Shown here: positions 1-6,899 of the stretch, one piece after another
How positions within the stretch are numbered: position 1 is the first letter of the stretch
Layout of the letters: each line of letters starts with the position of its first letter
Assembly (NCBI GenBank): GCA_011390615.1
Contig: JAABSB010000009.1
Span: 1 to 37,619, forward strand
Length of the DNA: 37,619 nt
Origin: Desulfotignum sp.
GTDB lineage: Bacteria; Desulfobacterota; Desulfobacteria; Desulfobacterales; Desulfobacteraceae
Direction of reading: 5' to 3'
Notes under the pieces: generated by a model
The model's input: only the letters and a program-made list of their open reading frames with translations
What the model was told of the DNA's origin: nothing
Databases searched by the model: none
Position numbers and translations under genes: made by a program

Positions 1-28
1 ACTTTTATGCAAAAGGGAGGACAATATC

Positions 29-277
29 ATGAAGAGAACAGAACATTTGCTTTCAAGGATAACAATAAACCCAAAAATAATGCTTGGAAAACCAACTATA
101 AGGGGTATGCGAATCACTGTAGAGCAGATACTCAGAGCGCTTTCAGCTGGGATATCTGAAAATGAACTGCTTGAAGAGTATCCTGAGCTTGAGAAAAAAG
201 ATTTTCAAGCTGTGTTCGCCTATGCAACCGGCTTGGTTGAAGAAGAGCAAGTTTTTCCAGTACAAGTTTCCGCATGA
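29..277 (+). CDS. DUF433 family antitoxin-like protein
   Basis: This 82-residue protein matches the DUF433 family, small helix-turn-helix-like proteins that commonly act as antitoxins of DUF5615 PIN-like toxins. The recognisable core is the stretch NPKIMLGKPTIRGMRITVEQ, followed by a helical segment containing ISENELLEEYPEL, typical of the family's DNA-binding fold. A good ribosome site, gggagg, lies at 15-20, eight bases before the ATG. The stop overlaps the start of the next gene (ATGA), so the two are translationally coupled as in other type II toxin-antitoxin pairs. By family precedent it should neutralise the toxin and repress its own promoter, which lies mostly outside the window. The gene is visibly more AT-rich than the bulk of the window, suggesting recent acquisition. 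The family is clear; the antitoxin role is inferred from the pairing. Confidence 0.85.
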   Translation: MKRTEHLLSRITINPKIMLGKPTIRGMRITVEQILRALSAGISENELLEEYPELEKKDFQAVFAYATGLVEEEQVFPVQVSA

Positions 278-645
278 ATTCAATGGAGCTAAAGTTTCTT
301 ATTGATGTGGGTGTTGGTAAAGGGATAGAAAATTATCTCCATGCAGAGGGCTATGATATCAAAGCTGTTCGGGACATTGATCCCTGCCTGGAAGATGAGA
401 AAATTATTCGAACAGCTTTTTTAGAGAATCGTATGGTTATAACCATGGATAAAGATTTTGGAGAATTGGTTTACCATTCTTTAATGGAACATAGTGGGGT
501 TTTGTTACTCAGGCTGGAAGATGCTACCGGTTCTAAGAAATTGAAAGTGCTAAAATTCATCATAGAAAATTATTCTGATCGTATCAAAAACTGTTTTTGT
601 GTTTTCCAGAATGATAAATTCAGAATTAGAAAAATAAATCGCTAA
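274..645 (+). CDS. DUF5615 PIN-like toxin-type nuclease
   Basis: This 123-residue protein is a DUF5615 (Mut7-C-like, PIN-fold) protein. The N-terminal LKFLIDVGVGKGIENYL carries the first acidic residue of the PIN fold, and VITMDKDFGELVYH carries the conserved D-K-D-F acidic cluster. The end, KFRIRKINR, matches the usual R-I-R-K ending of the family, so the gene seems complete. It starts at an ATG overlapping the antitoxin stop; an in-frame ATG at 283 is an alternative. Family members are thought to be RNases held in check by the DUF433 partner. The coding end lies only about 7 bases before a truncated 5S rRNA, an unusual junction. Base composition is AT-rich like its partner. Toxicity is inferred from family knowledge only. 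Confidence 0.85.
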   Translation: MNSMELKFLIDVGVGKGIENYLHAEGYDIKAVRDIDPCLEDEKIIRTAFLENRMVITMDKDFGELVYHSLMEHSGVLLLRLEDATGSKKLKVLKFIIENYSDRIKNCFCVFQNDKFRIRKINR

Positions 646-652
646 AAAATAT

Positions 653-742
653 CCGTACCCATCTCGAACACGGAAGTTAAGCTCTTTAGCGCCGATGGTA
701 CTGCATGGGAGACTGTGTGGGAGAGTAGGACACCGCCAGATT
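653..742 (+). rRNA. 5S rRNA, 5'-truncated remnant
   Basis: The sequence from about 653 matches the middle and 3' part of bacterial 5S rRNA: CCCATCTCGAACACGGAAG, then TAGCGCCGATGGTACTGC, then GGGAGAGTAGGACACCGCC. The 3' strand of helix I (CCGCCAGATT) is present, but the complementary 5' strand and helix II/III 5' part, about 30-35 bases, are missing. Instead the end of the DUF5615 gene lies directly upstream. A molecule made from this would lack helix I pairing, so I judge it non-functional unless the missing part is supplied differently. A strong terminator follows, as expected at the end of an rRNA operon. The exact left boundary is uncertain by a few bases. Confidence 0.85.
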
Positions 743-749
743 ATTTTTA

Positions 750-796
750 CAAAGCCCTGATTGTTTATCACAAACAGTCAGGGCTTTGTTGCTTTT
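750..796 (+). terminator. Rho-independent terminator after 5S
   Basis: A 17-bp stem with one G-T pair (arms 750-766 and 772-788) encloses the 5-base loop ATCAC and is followed by the T-rich tail TTGCTTTT. It directly follows the 5S remnant and is probably the original rRNA operon terminator. It also separates the 5S from the convergent rhodanese gene, whose stop codon lies in the T-rich tail. Confidence 0.85.
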
Positions 797-1193
797 ACCG
801 TTCTTCAACCGGAAATTTGGCCCGGAACCATTCCTGCCAGCCGCCCCTGAGGGCGTGAACATCCGTGTATCCGTCCGCCATAAGTTTTCGTGCCAGACCG
901 GCACTTGTATATTCACTGGGTCAGGCGCAGTAGAGAACCAGCCTGCGGTCTCTGGGAAACCTGTTTTTCCAGGCAGTGATATTTTTCGGATCCCCCCGGA
1001 CAGCAGATGTTATTTTAAATTCAGATATGTTCCAGTCTCGTCCCTGGCGGACGTCCAGGATGGTGACAGTACCTGTATCCATCCAGGTTCTCACGGTTTC
1101 TTTGGAAACGATGGAAACCGTATCCCCTGCCATGACAACTGACAGGGGCAAAAGAAAAAAAACGGCCAGTAATGCGGTCACAAATCTTTTCAT
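795..1193 (-). CDS. Periplasmic rhodanese-like selenoprotein (in-frame UGA read as Sec)
   Basis: Reading through one UGA (921-923) gives a 132-residue protein with an N-terminal signal peptide (MKRFVTALLAVFFLLPLSVV, cleavage probably after VMA) and one rhodanese domain. Before the UGA come the motifs TVTILDVRQGRDW and RRLVLYCA; after it come PSEYTSAGLARKL, then YTDVHALRGGWQEW, exactly what completes a rhodanese. The active loop is Cys89-Ala-Sec91-Pro, aligned with the Cys-x-Cys-Pro-Asn-Glu loop of many rhodaneses, so Sec replaces the second Cys. A SECIS-like hairpin follows the UGA. The start at 1193 is supported by aaaggag six to seven bases upstream; a start at 1217 lacks this. Rhodaneses transfer sulfane sulfur to thiols or cyanide; a periplasmic role in sulfur or redox chemistry is inferred. 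The alternative, a pseudogene with one nonsense codon, is less likely because domain conservation continues to the natural stop. Confidence 0.85.
890..923 (-). promoter_or_regulatory. UGA Sec codon and bacterial SECIS-like hairpin
   Basis: On the coding strand the UGA (923-921) is followed 16 bases later by GTGCC-GGTCT-GGCAC, a perfect 5-bp stem with loop GGUCU. The first loop G is 22 bases after the UGA, within the range known for bacterial SECIS elements. The loop shares GGUCU with the apical region of the E. coli fdhF SECIS. The outer bases AAG and CUU could extend the stem past an internal loop. Function is inferred from position and loop identity. Confidence 0.75.
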
Positions 1194-1273
1194 GGTAATC
1201 TCCTTTAATAAGGTCAATCATCTTTCAGAATTAAACCCTTTTAATCAATATAAGCATGATTTGTCCCCTGTCT

Positions 1274-2002
1274 TCAGATCCAGAGATCAGCCACCGGCGT
1301 GTCCGGGGTGAACTGGTCCGCCATCTGGGCTAAAAAAAGTTCCGCGGTTGCCAGGGCATCGGTGAGGGCATGGTGGGGCCGGTATGGGGGAAGATTGTAC
1401 CTTTGTCTGGCATGGGCAAGGCGCAAGGAGGGGCTGTTTTTTTCTCCCATCCACCGCTGGATAAAATTCGGTCTGAATACGGGATGCTTTCGGGATTCCA
1501 GTTCCATGGTATCCACAACAGGGAATACCAGCGTATCACCGGTCGCATCCAGCACCGCCTTGCCGAGAAAATCCCGTTCAATGCGGTTGTAGTGGACCAG
1601 CACCACCCGGCCAGCCATGGCCTGGAGCAGTGGTTCCAGAATGGTGGAAAAATCGGGGGACGTGCCCATGTGGGTATGGGTGATGCCGTGGATGGTGGTC
1701 TGGATGTCAGATATTACATGGTCAGGCCGGACCACCCAGTACCGGGCACCGCTGCACAGAATGCGGTCATAAAAAAGGGGAAGAAACCCGACACTGATGA
1801 TGGCATCGGTTTTGGGGTCCAATCCGGTTGTTTCCAGATCCAGGGCCAGAAATTCCACCTGCTTCACCAGGGTGTGTCCGGGAATGTGCCCTGCATTGTA
1901 ATAGGCTTTGAGCCGGGGATCCCGGGCCTGATCCGCCAGAAGAGACAACCGGGATTCCCAATTCAAGGGTTGTTTGTCTGATATTGTGTTTTTTCTGGTC
2001 AT
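1274..2002 (-). CDS. DnaQ-like DEDDh 3'-5' exonuclease
   Basis: This 242-residue protein has an RNase T/DNA polymerase III epsilon-type exonuclease domain at about residues 48-225. ExoI is FLALDLETTGLDP with the D-x-E pair. The middle shows TTIHGITH and a later VHYNRIERDFL (Exo II-like Asp). ExoIII is HHALTDALATAELFLA, with the DEDDh His and Asp. It would remove nucleotides from 3' ends of DNA or RNA in the cytoplasm using two metal ions. Its ATG overlaps the stop of the upstream cNMP/CBS/DUF294 gene (ATGA), so the two are translationally coupled. This pairing of a DUF294 signalling protein with an exonuclease recurs in proteobacteria. The N-terminal 45 residues are not part of the domain. 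It is not the replicative epsilon subunit on context. The substrate is unknown. Confidence 0.88.
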   Translation of the reverse strand: MTRKNTISDKQPLNWESRLSLLADQARDPRLKAYYNAGHIPGHTLVKQVEFLALDLETTGLDPKTDAIISVGFLPLFYDRILCSGARYWVVRPDHVISDIQTTIHGITHTHMGTSPDFSTILEPLLQAMAGRVVLVHYNRIERDFLGKAVLDATGDTLVFPVVDTMELESRKHPVFRPNFIQRWMGEKNSPSLRLAHARQRYNLPPYRPHHALTDALATAELFLAQMADQFTPDTPVADLWI

Positions 2003-3906
2003 TTCCGGGAGGGATTGATGCCTGTCTGCATGGCGGGTGACACATTATACCGGTATTTGAGAAAGGACTGGGCCTGGGATATGATTTGAAAGGCATCTTT
2101 GAGATGGTTGCGCTCAAAGGAGGAAAGGGTTTCCGGTATGACATTGTTGTCCGGGGATATGCCTGCTTCCACCTGTCTGGCCTGGTGGCGGATACGCACA
2201 ATGGAGATCAGTTCAAGGGCATCCAGCAGGTCGTCACCCACGCCCTCTGCCAGCAAAGGCGTTTCTTTGACATGGGCCAGCCGTTCTTCGGTATTCAAGG
2301 GCATGGCGCCGCAGGCCAGGGCATGGACCCGGGCCAGGTCGGCAACAGGGGCCGTGCCTCGGCGTTTGAGGTTGAAGGTTTTTTGATGCCGGCCGTCATG
2401 CTCCAGTACAAATTTGCGGAAAAATCCCAAAGGCGGGCTGCGCAGCAAAGCATTTCTTGCCAGGCAGGCAAGAAAGCGCTGGCTGTCCTTTGCCTTGTTC
2501 ATAACCAGTTGCCGCAGCTGCCTGGCAAAACCGGTTTCACCGAAAATACCGTCCAGGTCGAAAAAAATGGACGCATGGAGCAGGGCTTCGGGATCAGGAG
2601 TATCAATCCAGTCAGTAAAATATGTTTTCCAGACACCCAGTGGCTGGCGCCACTGGGTGTTGGTGGCCATGATATCTCCTGTGCAGTAGGGAAACCCGCA
2701 CTGGTCAAGGCCGTCACTCAAGAACTGGGCCAGGGCCTTAAAGTAAGGATCATGGGTATCCGGATCAAAGGTATCGTCCAGGACAAAGGCATTGTCCTGG
2801 TCCGTGACAATGGTCATTTCATCTCTGGCCATGGACCCTAAAGCCAGAAGGCAGTAAGGGATGGGCGGCGGCCCCAGTTTTTTTTCCCCAAGCTGGAGCA
2901 GGCGCTGGGAAATACTGATGCCTATGCGGGATATGGCAGCCCCGATTGTATGGGAGTTGGCGTCTTCATTCACCAGCTGCACAAATAGCTGCCGGATTTT
3001 CGGGGATATGGTAGCCAGATTTTCTACTGTTTTCTGTCGGAAAATATCCCCCACCAGGTAGACAGATCCATGGGATTCGTACCGGATCAGGTCTGCCACC
3101 GTAATAATTCCTACAGGCTTATGCTGGTCTAGGATGGGCAGATGGTGGAGGTTGTGGCGCATCATGGTCAGCATGGCATCAAAGGCATAGTCCCGGACCT
3201 GGAGACATATGATATCCGTGGACATGATGGTTTCCACAGAAGAGGACAGGGGCAGGCCTTTGGCAATGGCCCGCTTGCGCAGGTCTCTGTCCGTGATCAG
3301 CCCCACAATGGGCGACTGGTTCACAGGGGGATCGTCTGTCACCAGTACCAGTGAGGAAACCCGCTTTTCAGTCATAAGCACGGCAGCCTGCTGGATGGAT
3401 ATCTGGGGTGAGGCGCTGACAATATTCTGGCGGATCAGTTTATGAACCTGGGATGTCATTAACGGATTCCGGTTTTCATGAACAGATCGGCCTAAGGCAT
3501 TTTTCAGCCGGGTACTGTGGTCTTCCTCCATGAAGTCAGCAAATCGGTCATAGGTGTCGATCAATTGCTGGAACGGTGCGTCCGGTATCTTATAAACCAG
3601 AGTATCTTCAATGGCCCTGGCTGCATACCGCACCTTTTTTTTGCGCAGCAGGGCAAACTGGCCGAAACATTCGCCTTCTCCCATCCGGGTATACAGCTCA
3701 CCGGAGCTTCTTAATATTTCAACAGCACCGCTGCGGATGACAAACAGAAAATGGTTTTCCTGGCCCTGGGTAAGGATCATGGACCCTGCCTGAAAATATG
3801 CGACTTCAATGTGGGGGACCAGTTCATCCACAACCTCTTCGGGCAGGTTTCGAAAAGGGGGATGGGAAAACAAATGGTCCCGTATTTCAAACAATTCAAT
3901 TTCCAT
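1999..3906 (-). CDS. cNMP-binding / CBS pair / DUF294 nucleotidyltransferase-like protein
   Basis: This 635-residue cytoplasmic signalling protein has four regions. A cyclic-nucleotide-binding domain (about 10-130) includes FQAGSMILTQGQ and MGEGECFGQFALL. A CBS pair (about 155-275) includes VGLITDRDLRKRAIAKG and VGIITVADLIRYESH. A DUF294 nucleotidyltransferase-like domain (about 300-460) has the motif GSMARDEMTIVTDQDNA near 358-374. A DUF294 C-terminal helical domain (about 490-620) follows. The nucleotidyltransferase family resembles the GlnD/PII uridylyltransferase catalytic fold, so it may modify a protein or nucleotide when ligands bind the sensor domains; the substrate is unknown. It is followed, with overlapping stop and start, by an exonuclease. 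No ribosome site is visible before the ATG, and a promoter -10 box lies about eight bases upstream, so the mRNA may be leaderless. Confidence 0.88.
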   Translation of the reverse strand: MEIELFEIRDHLFSHPPFRNLPEEVVDELVPHIEVAYFQAGSMILTQGQENHFLFVIRSGAVEILRSSGELYTRMGEGECFGQFALLRKKKVRYAARAIEDTLVYKIPDAPFQQLIDTYDRFADFMEEDHSTRLKNALGRSVHENRNPLMTSQVHKLIRQNIVSASPQISIQQAAVLMTEKRVSSLVLVTDDPPVNQSPIVGLITDRDLRKRAIAKGLPLSSSVETIMSTDIICLQVRDYAFDAMLTMMRHNLHHLPILDQHKPVGIITVADLIRYESHGSVYLVGDIFRQKTVENLATISPKIRQLFVQLVNEDANSHTIGAAISRIGISISQRLLQLGEKKLGPPPIPYCLLALGSMARDEMTIVTDQDNAFVLDDTFDPDTHDPYFKALAQFLSDGLDQCGFPYCTGDIMATNTQWRQPLGVWKTYFTDWIDTPDPEALLHASIFFDLDGIFGETGFARQLRQLVMNKAKDSQRFLACLARNALLRSPPLGFFRKFVLEHDGRHQKTFNLKRRGTAPVADLARVHALACGAMPLNTEERLAHVKETPLLAEGVGDDLLDALELISIVRIRHQARQVEAGISPDNNVIPETLSSFERNHLKDAFQIISQAQSFLKYRYNVSPAMQTGINPSRK

Positions 3907-3913
3907 GGATCTG

Positions 3914-3941
3914 ATTATACCTGTAAGCTACTTTTTTTCAA
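3914..3941 (-). promoter_or_regulatory. Sigma-70-type promoter for the cNMP/CBS/DUF294 gene
   Basis: On the minus strand TTGAAA (3941-3936), a 16-base spacer and TATAAT (3919-3914) form a near-consensus promoter. Transcription would start near 3907, essentially at the ATG (3906). Confidence 0.6.
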
Positions 3942-4033
3942 ACCGGAAATTAAAAAATACCCTTTTCTTTCGTGTCCGATATCTGATAAAAACCCATAAA
4001 TGGAAAAAAAGGATCACCGGTAAAGGAGAGGAC

Positions 4034-4504
4034 ATGGAGTATTGTTATTATGATTCCCCTGTGGGCCGGTTGCTCATCGGCGGGACAGGAAAACTGGAGT
4101 TCATCAGTTTTCCCAGGGGAAAGTTCCGGCACAAGCCACAGCCGGGCTGGGTGTATTCCACCCAGCCGTTTTCAGATGTCCTGTCCCAGCTGGCTGCGTA
4201 TTTTCAAGGGAAGCTGACCCAGTTTTCCCTGGAGACTGCCCCTGAAGGAACCGATTTTCAGCGCAGGGTCTGGCAGGCGTTGGCAAAAATTCCCTATGGC
4301 ACCACCATCTCCTATGGGGAACTGGCCGGACGGATCGGCAACCCCAAGGCATCCCGGGCCGTGGGCATGGCCAATGCAAAAAATCCCATTCCCATTGTCA
4401 TTCCCTGCCACCGGGTGATCGGAAAAAACGGCAAGCTCGTCGGCTTTGGCGGGGGGCTAGATATCAAGGAAAAACTGCTTGCGCTGGAGCAGCAGGCCCC
4501 ATAG
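4034..4504 (+). CDS. ogt: Methylated-DNA--protein-cysteine S-methyltransferase
   Basis: This 156-residue protein is an O6-alkylguanine-DNA alkyltransferase that repairs alkylated guanine by transferring the alkyl group to its own cysteine. The conserved C-terminal half is clear: GTDFQRRVWQALAKIPYGTT, SYGELAGRIGNPKASRAVG, then NPIPIVIPCHRVIGKNGKL with the acceptor Cys in PCHRV, and GFGGGLDIKEKLLALE. The ATG at 4034 is chosen because aaaggagagg lies just upstream; a longer frame to 3809 would run into the divergent gene's control region and adds no family sequence. It has the usual single-domain Ogt length, with a short N-terminal domain and no Ada regulatory domain. It is divergent from the cNMP/CBS gene and 31 bases before the next gene. 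Whether to call it ogt or a generic mgt is a matter of naming. Confidence 0.93.
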   Translation: MEYCYYDSPVGRLLIGGTGKLEFISFPRGKFRHKPQPGWVYSTQPFSDVLSQLAAYFQGKLTQFSLETAPEGTDFQRRVWQALAKIPYGTTISYGELAGRIGNPKASRAVGMANAKNPIPIVIPCHRVIGKNGKLVGFGGGLDIKEKLLALEQQAP

Positions 4505-4535
4505 GCATTCACCTCAAAAAAAAAGAGACAAGGCC

Positions 4536-5504
4536 ATGCCCAAGGAGATTTCCCACTGGTATCTGGCCGGCCTGGTCAGAGAAAACCTCCCTGAGGAGTC
4601 TGTGTTTTACAAACCGGTCCATACCCATGAAAACCTTTTTTTTCTGGGGGCAGTGGCACCGGATATCCCGTTTTATTACCTGGTGGGTCCCAAAAAAATC
4701 CGTATCCAGGCAGCAGCTGAACCTTTTCACCGTCCCGATACCCGGGGTCTGGCACCGGTGCTGTCTTTTTTTGACAGCATCTTGTTTTCACAACCAGATC
4801 CTGCCGCCCTGTCCCTGGGCGCCGGCATCATCTGTCACATCCTTTCAGATACCGCATTTCATCCGCTGGTCTATTATTATTCCGGCATGTCCTCTGTGCA
4901 TCCTGGGGCTACGGCCCGACACCGGCAGTTTGAAACCGCTTTGGACCTGTATTTTCAGCACCTGGCCGGTCCCGGCGCCGGAACCTGTCTGGGCAGTATT
5001 CTGGAGAAGGTTGAAGTTTCAAAATCCAGGCTGCTTAAGCTTTTGGGGGAGCTGTTCAATCTTTCTGGATCCCATGAAAGAACCTGCCTGGGATATGCTG
5101 TCCGCTCCCATGTATTTTGCCAGGCCATGTTCCGGATCACCTTGCTTTACCGCATACTGCACCCCATGAACCTGACCCGGTACCGGTTGTTGGATTCGGT
5201 TTTGTCATTGATGTACCCGGTGGCCCAGGGGGTGGCACTGCCCTTTTTTTACCAGGAGTTTCACTACCGGGATCCGGTGACCGGCAGGCATTGCAAAGCC
5301 GGTATTCCGGATCTGACCCGGCAGGTGAAAAGATCTGCCCTGTGCCTGCTGGGCATGGTGTCTGCTGAACTGAAACAGCAAAATCCCACCGGGCCTCTGA
5401 CAGGGCATCCGGACCTGCCTGATATCCGGCCGGGTATACCGGTCTGCCGATTCTGGAAAAAACAGGACAATTTGTTAACCGATTTATACCAGACACAAGG
5501 GTGA
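4536..5504 (+). CDS. Zinc-dependent phospholipase C-like protein
   Basis: This 322-residue protein resembles the zinc-dependent phospholipase C family. It begins MPKEISHWYLAG and carries histidines and aspartates in the typical order: HENLFFLGAVAPDIPFYY, then FHRPDTRG, then ICHILSDTAFHPLVYYY, and ARHRQFETALDLYF. Such residues bind a cluster of zinc ions in the helical fold. There is no obvious signal peptide, so it may be cytoplasmic or act at the inner membrane face. The start at 4536 has aagagacaagg upstream; the in-frame sequence before it is not family-like. It lies between the MGMT and an MFS transporter on the same strand, probably one transcript. The substrate is unknown; many family members are annotated only as hypothetical. 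Confidence 0.75.
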   Translation: MPKEISHWYLAGLVRENLPEESVFYKPVHTHENLFFLGAVAPDIPFYYLVGPKKIRIQAAAEPFHRPDTRGLAPVLSFFDSILFSQPDPAALSLGAGIICHILSDTAFHPLVYYYSGMSSVHPGATARHRQFETALDLYFQHLAGPGAGTCLGSILEKVEVSKSRLLKLLGELFNLSGSHERTCLGYAVRSHVFCQAMFRITLLYRILHPMNLTRYRLLDSVLSLMYPVAQGVALPFFYQEFHYRDPVTGRHCKAGIPDLTRQVKRSALCLLGMVSAELKQQNPTGPLTGHPDLPDIRPGIPVCRFWKKQDNLLTDLYQTQG

Positions 5505-5533
5505 TTCACCCTGTGTGAAAAGGAGAAACCTTT

Positions 5534-6820
5534 ATGATCACGGCACCGGCAGATAAACGCACGGTATTCGGGTGGGTTTTGTTTGATTTTGCCAATTCAG
5601 CCTATACCACCCTGGTGGTCACTTTCATCTACGGCACCTATTTTGTATCCGCCATTGCACCGGACAAGGTTGCAGGTACGGCACTGTGGTCCAGGGGAAT
5701 CACCATGACCGCCCTTTGTGTGGCATTTTTGTCCCCCATACTCGGGGCACTGGCAGACCAGGGCGGGCTGCGCAAGCGGTTTTTGTTTTTATCAACCGTG
5801 GTGACAGTGGCCGGGACAGCCGCCCTGTTCTGGGTGGCACCCGGCCAGATATTCTGGGCACTTTTCTTTTTTGTGATATCCAATATCGCCTTTGAATTTT
5901 CCAATGTGTTTTACAATGCATACCTGCCCGATATTTCCACCCAGAACAATATCGGCAGAATTTCCGGGGTGGGCTGGGGTGTGGGGTATATCGGGGGGTT
6001 GGCCGCCATGGTGGTGGCGCTTGTGGGGTTTGTGAGCCCGGAAATACCCTGGTTCGGCCTGTCCACCACAGATGGGGTCAATATCCGGGCCACCTGCCTG
6101 CTGGTGGCTGCCTGGTTTGCCCTGTTTTCCATCCCTTTGTTTTTGTGGGTGCCTGAAACGGTGCCCCTGGTCCGGGCAGACAAGACCCGCATTGCGAAAA
6201 GCGGATTGGCTGATCTTATGGATACATTGAAAGAGATTAAAAAATACCGGCAGATCGTCCGGCTGCTGGTGGCCCGGATGATTTACAATGACGGGCTTGT
6301 AACCATTTTTGCCTTTGGCGGCATTTATGCCGCAGGCACATTCGGGTTCAGCTTTCAGGAGATCATGATTTTCGGCATTGTCCTGAATGTTTCTGCCGGC
6401 ATCGGGGCCCTGATCATGGGCATATTTGATGACCGGCTGGGGGGGAAAACCACCATTCAGATCAGCAATTGTGTCCTGGCCTTGGCTGCCCTGATGGCGG
6501 TGCTGGCACCGGACAAGACATGGTTCTGGGCGGCAGGTATTCTGGTGGGTTTTTTTGCCGGTCCCAACCAGAGTGCCAGCCGTTCTCTTCTGGGCCGGTT
6601 TGTTCCTGAAGAAAAGGAAAACCAGTTTTACGGTTTTTTTGCCTTTTCCGGCAAACTCACTGCATTCATGGGCCCCCTGCTGCTGGGATTTTTCACCCAG
6701 GTGTTTGCATCCCAGCGGGCAGGGGTTTCCGTGGTGGTTCTGTTTTTTGTCATCGGCGGGCTTTTGCTCACCCGGGTGGATGAAAAAAAGGGCATTGCCG
6801 CAGCCCGGCAGCTGCGCTGA
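5534..6820 (+). CDS. MFS transporter, Atg22/UMF1 family
   Basis: This 428-residue, highly hydrophobic inner-membrane protein has about 12 predicted membrane segments. It begins VFGWVLFDFANSAYTTLVVT, the signature opening of the Atg22-like (UMF1) branch of the major facilitator superfamily. Other features are ADQGGLRKRFLF in the first cytoplasmic loop, an equivalent loop after the sixth helix containing ADKTRIAKSGLADLMDTLKE, and FDDRLGGKTTIQ in the second half. Related yeast proteins export amino acids from the vacuole; the bacterial substrate is not known. The ribosome site aaaaggag sits 8-9 bases before the ATG. It ends a three-gene plus-strand group and faces the convergent flavoprotein gene. 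Confidence 0.88.
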   Translation: MITAPADKRTVFGWVLFDFANSAYTTLVVTFIYGTYFVSAIAPDKVAGTALWSRGITMTALCVAFLSPILGALADQGGLRKRFLFLSTVVTVAGTAALFWVAPGQIFWALFFFVISNIAFEFSNVFYNAYLPDISTQNNIGRISGVGWGVGYIGGLAAMVVALVGFVSPEIPWFGLSTTDGVNIRATCLLVAAWFALFSIPLFLWVPETVPLVRADKTRIAKSGLADLMDTLKEIKKYRQIVRLLVARMIYNDGLVTIFAFGGIYAAGTFGFSFQEIMIFGIVLNVSAGIGALIMGIFDDRLGGKTTIQISNCVLALAALMAVLAPDKTWFWAAGILVGFFAGPNQSASRSLLGRFVPEEKENQFYGFFAFSGKLTAFMGPLLLGFFTQVFASQRAGVSVVVLFFVIGGLLLTRVDEKKGIAAARQLR

Positions 6821-6845
6821 CAGACAAAATGAAGTCACAGGGGCA

Positions 6846-6899
6846 CCTGAACAGCGCAGATGTAAATGCTGCTGCCGGTTTCAGGCTATAGTTTTTTTT
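6846..6899 (+). terminator. Possible terminator between convergent genes
   Basis: Arms CCTGAA (6846-6851) and TTCAGG (6880-6885) enclose an inner pairing of CAGC with GCTG, and eight Ts follow at 6892-6899. It fits a terminator for the MFS gene, though the T run lies inside the end of the convergent gene. Confidence 0.4.

Noticed and set aside
921-1193. Rhodanese as a short protein ending at the UGA
   Set aside because: The domain continues past the UGA to a natural stop with conserved motifs, and a SECIS-like hairpin follows; the short form would lack the rest of the active-site loop and the last third of the domain.
1370-1981. 203-residue open frame on the plus strand
   Set aside because: It lies antisense to the clear exonuclease gene and shows no family motif.
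3809-4033. N-terminal extension of the alkyltransferase
   Set aside because: It runs back into the divergent gene and carries no family sequence, while a ribosome site sits before the internal ATG.
5792-6838. 348-residue open frame on the minus strand
   Set aside because: It is antisense to the Atg22-type transporter; its composition (H, G, Q, P rich) is that of a shadow frame.
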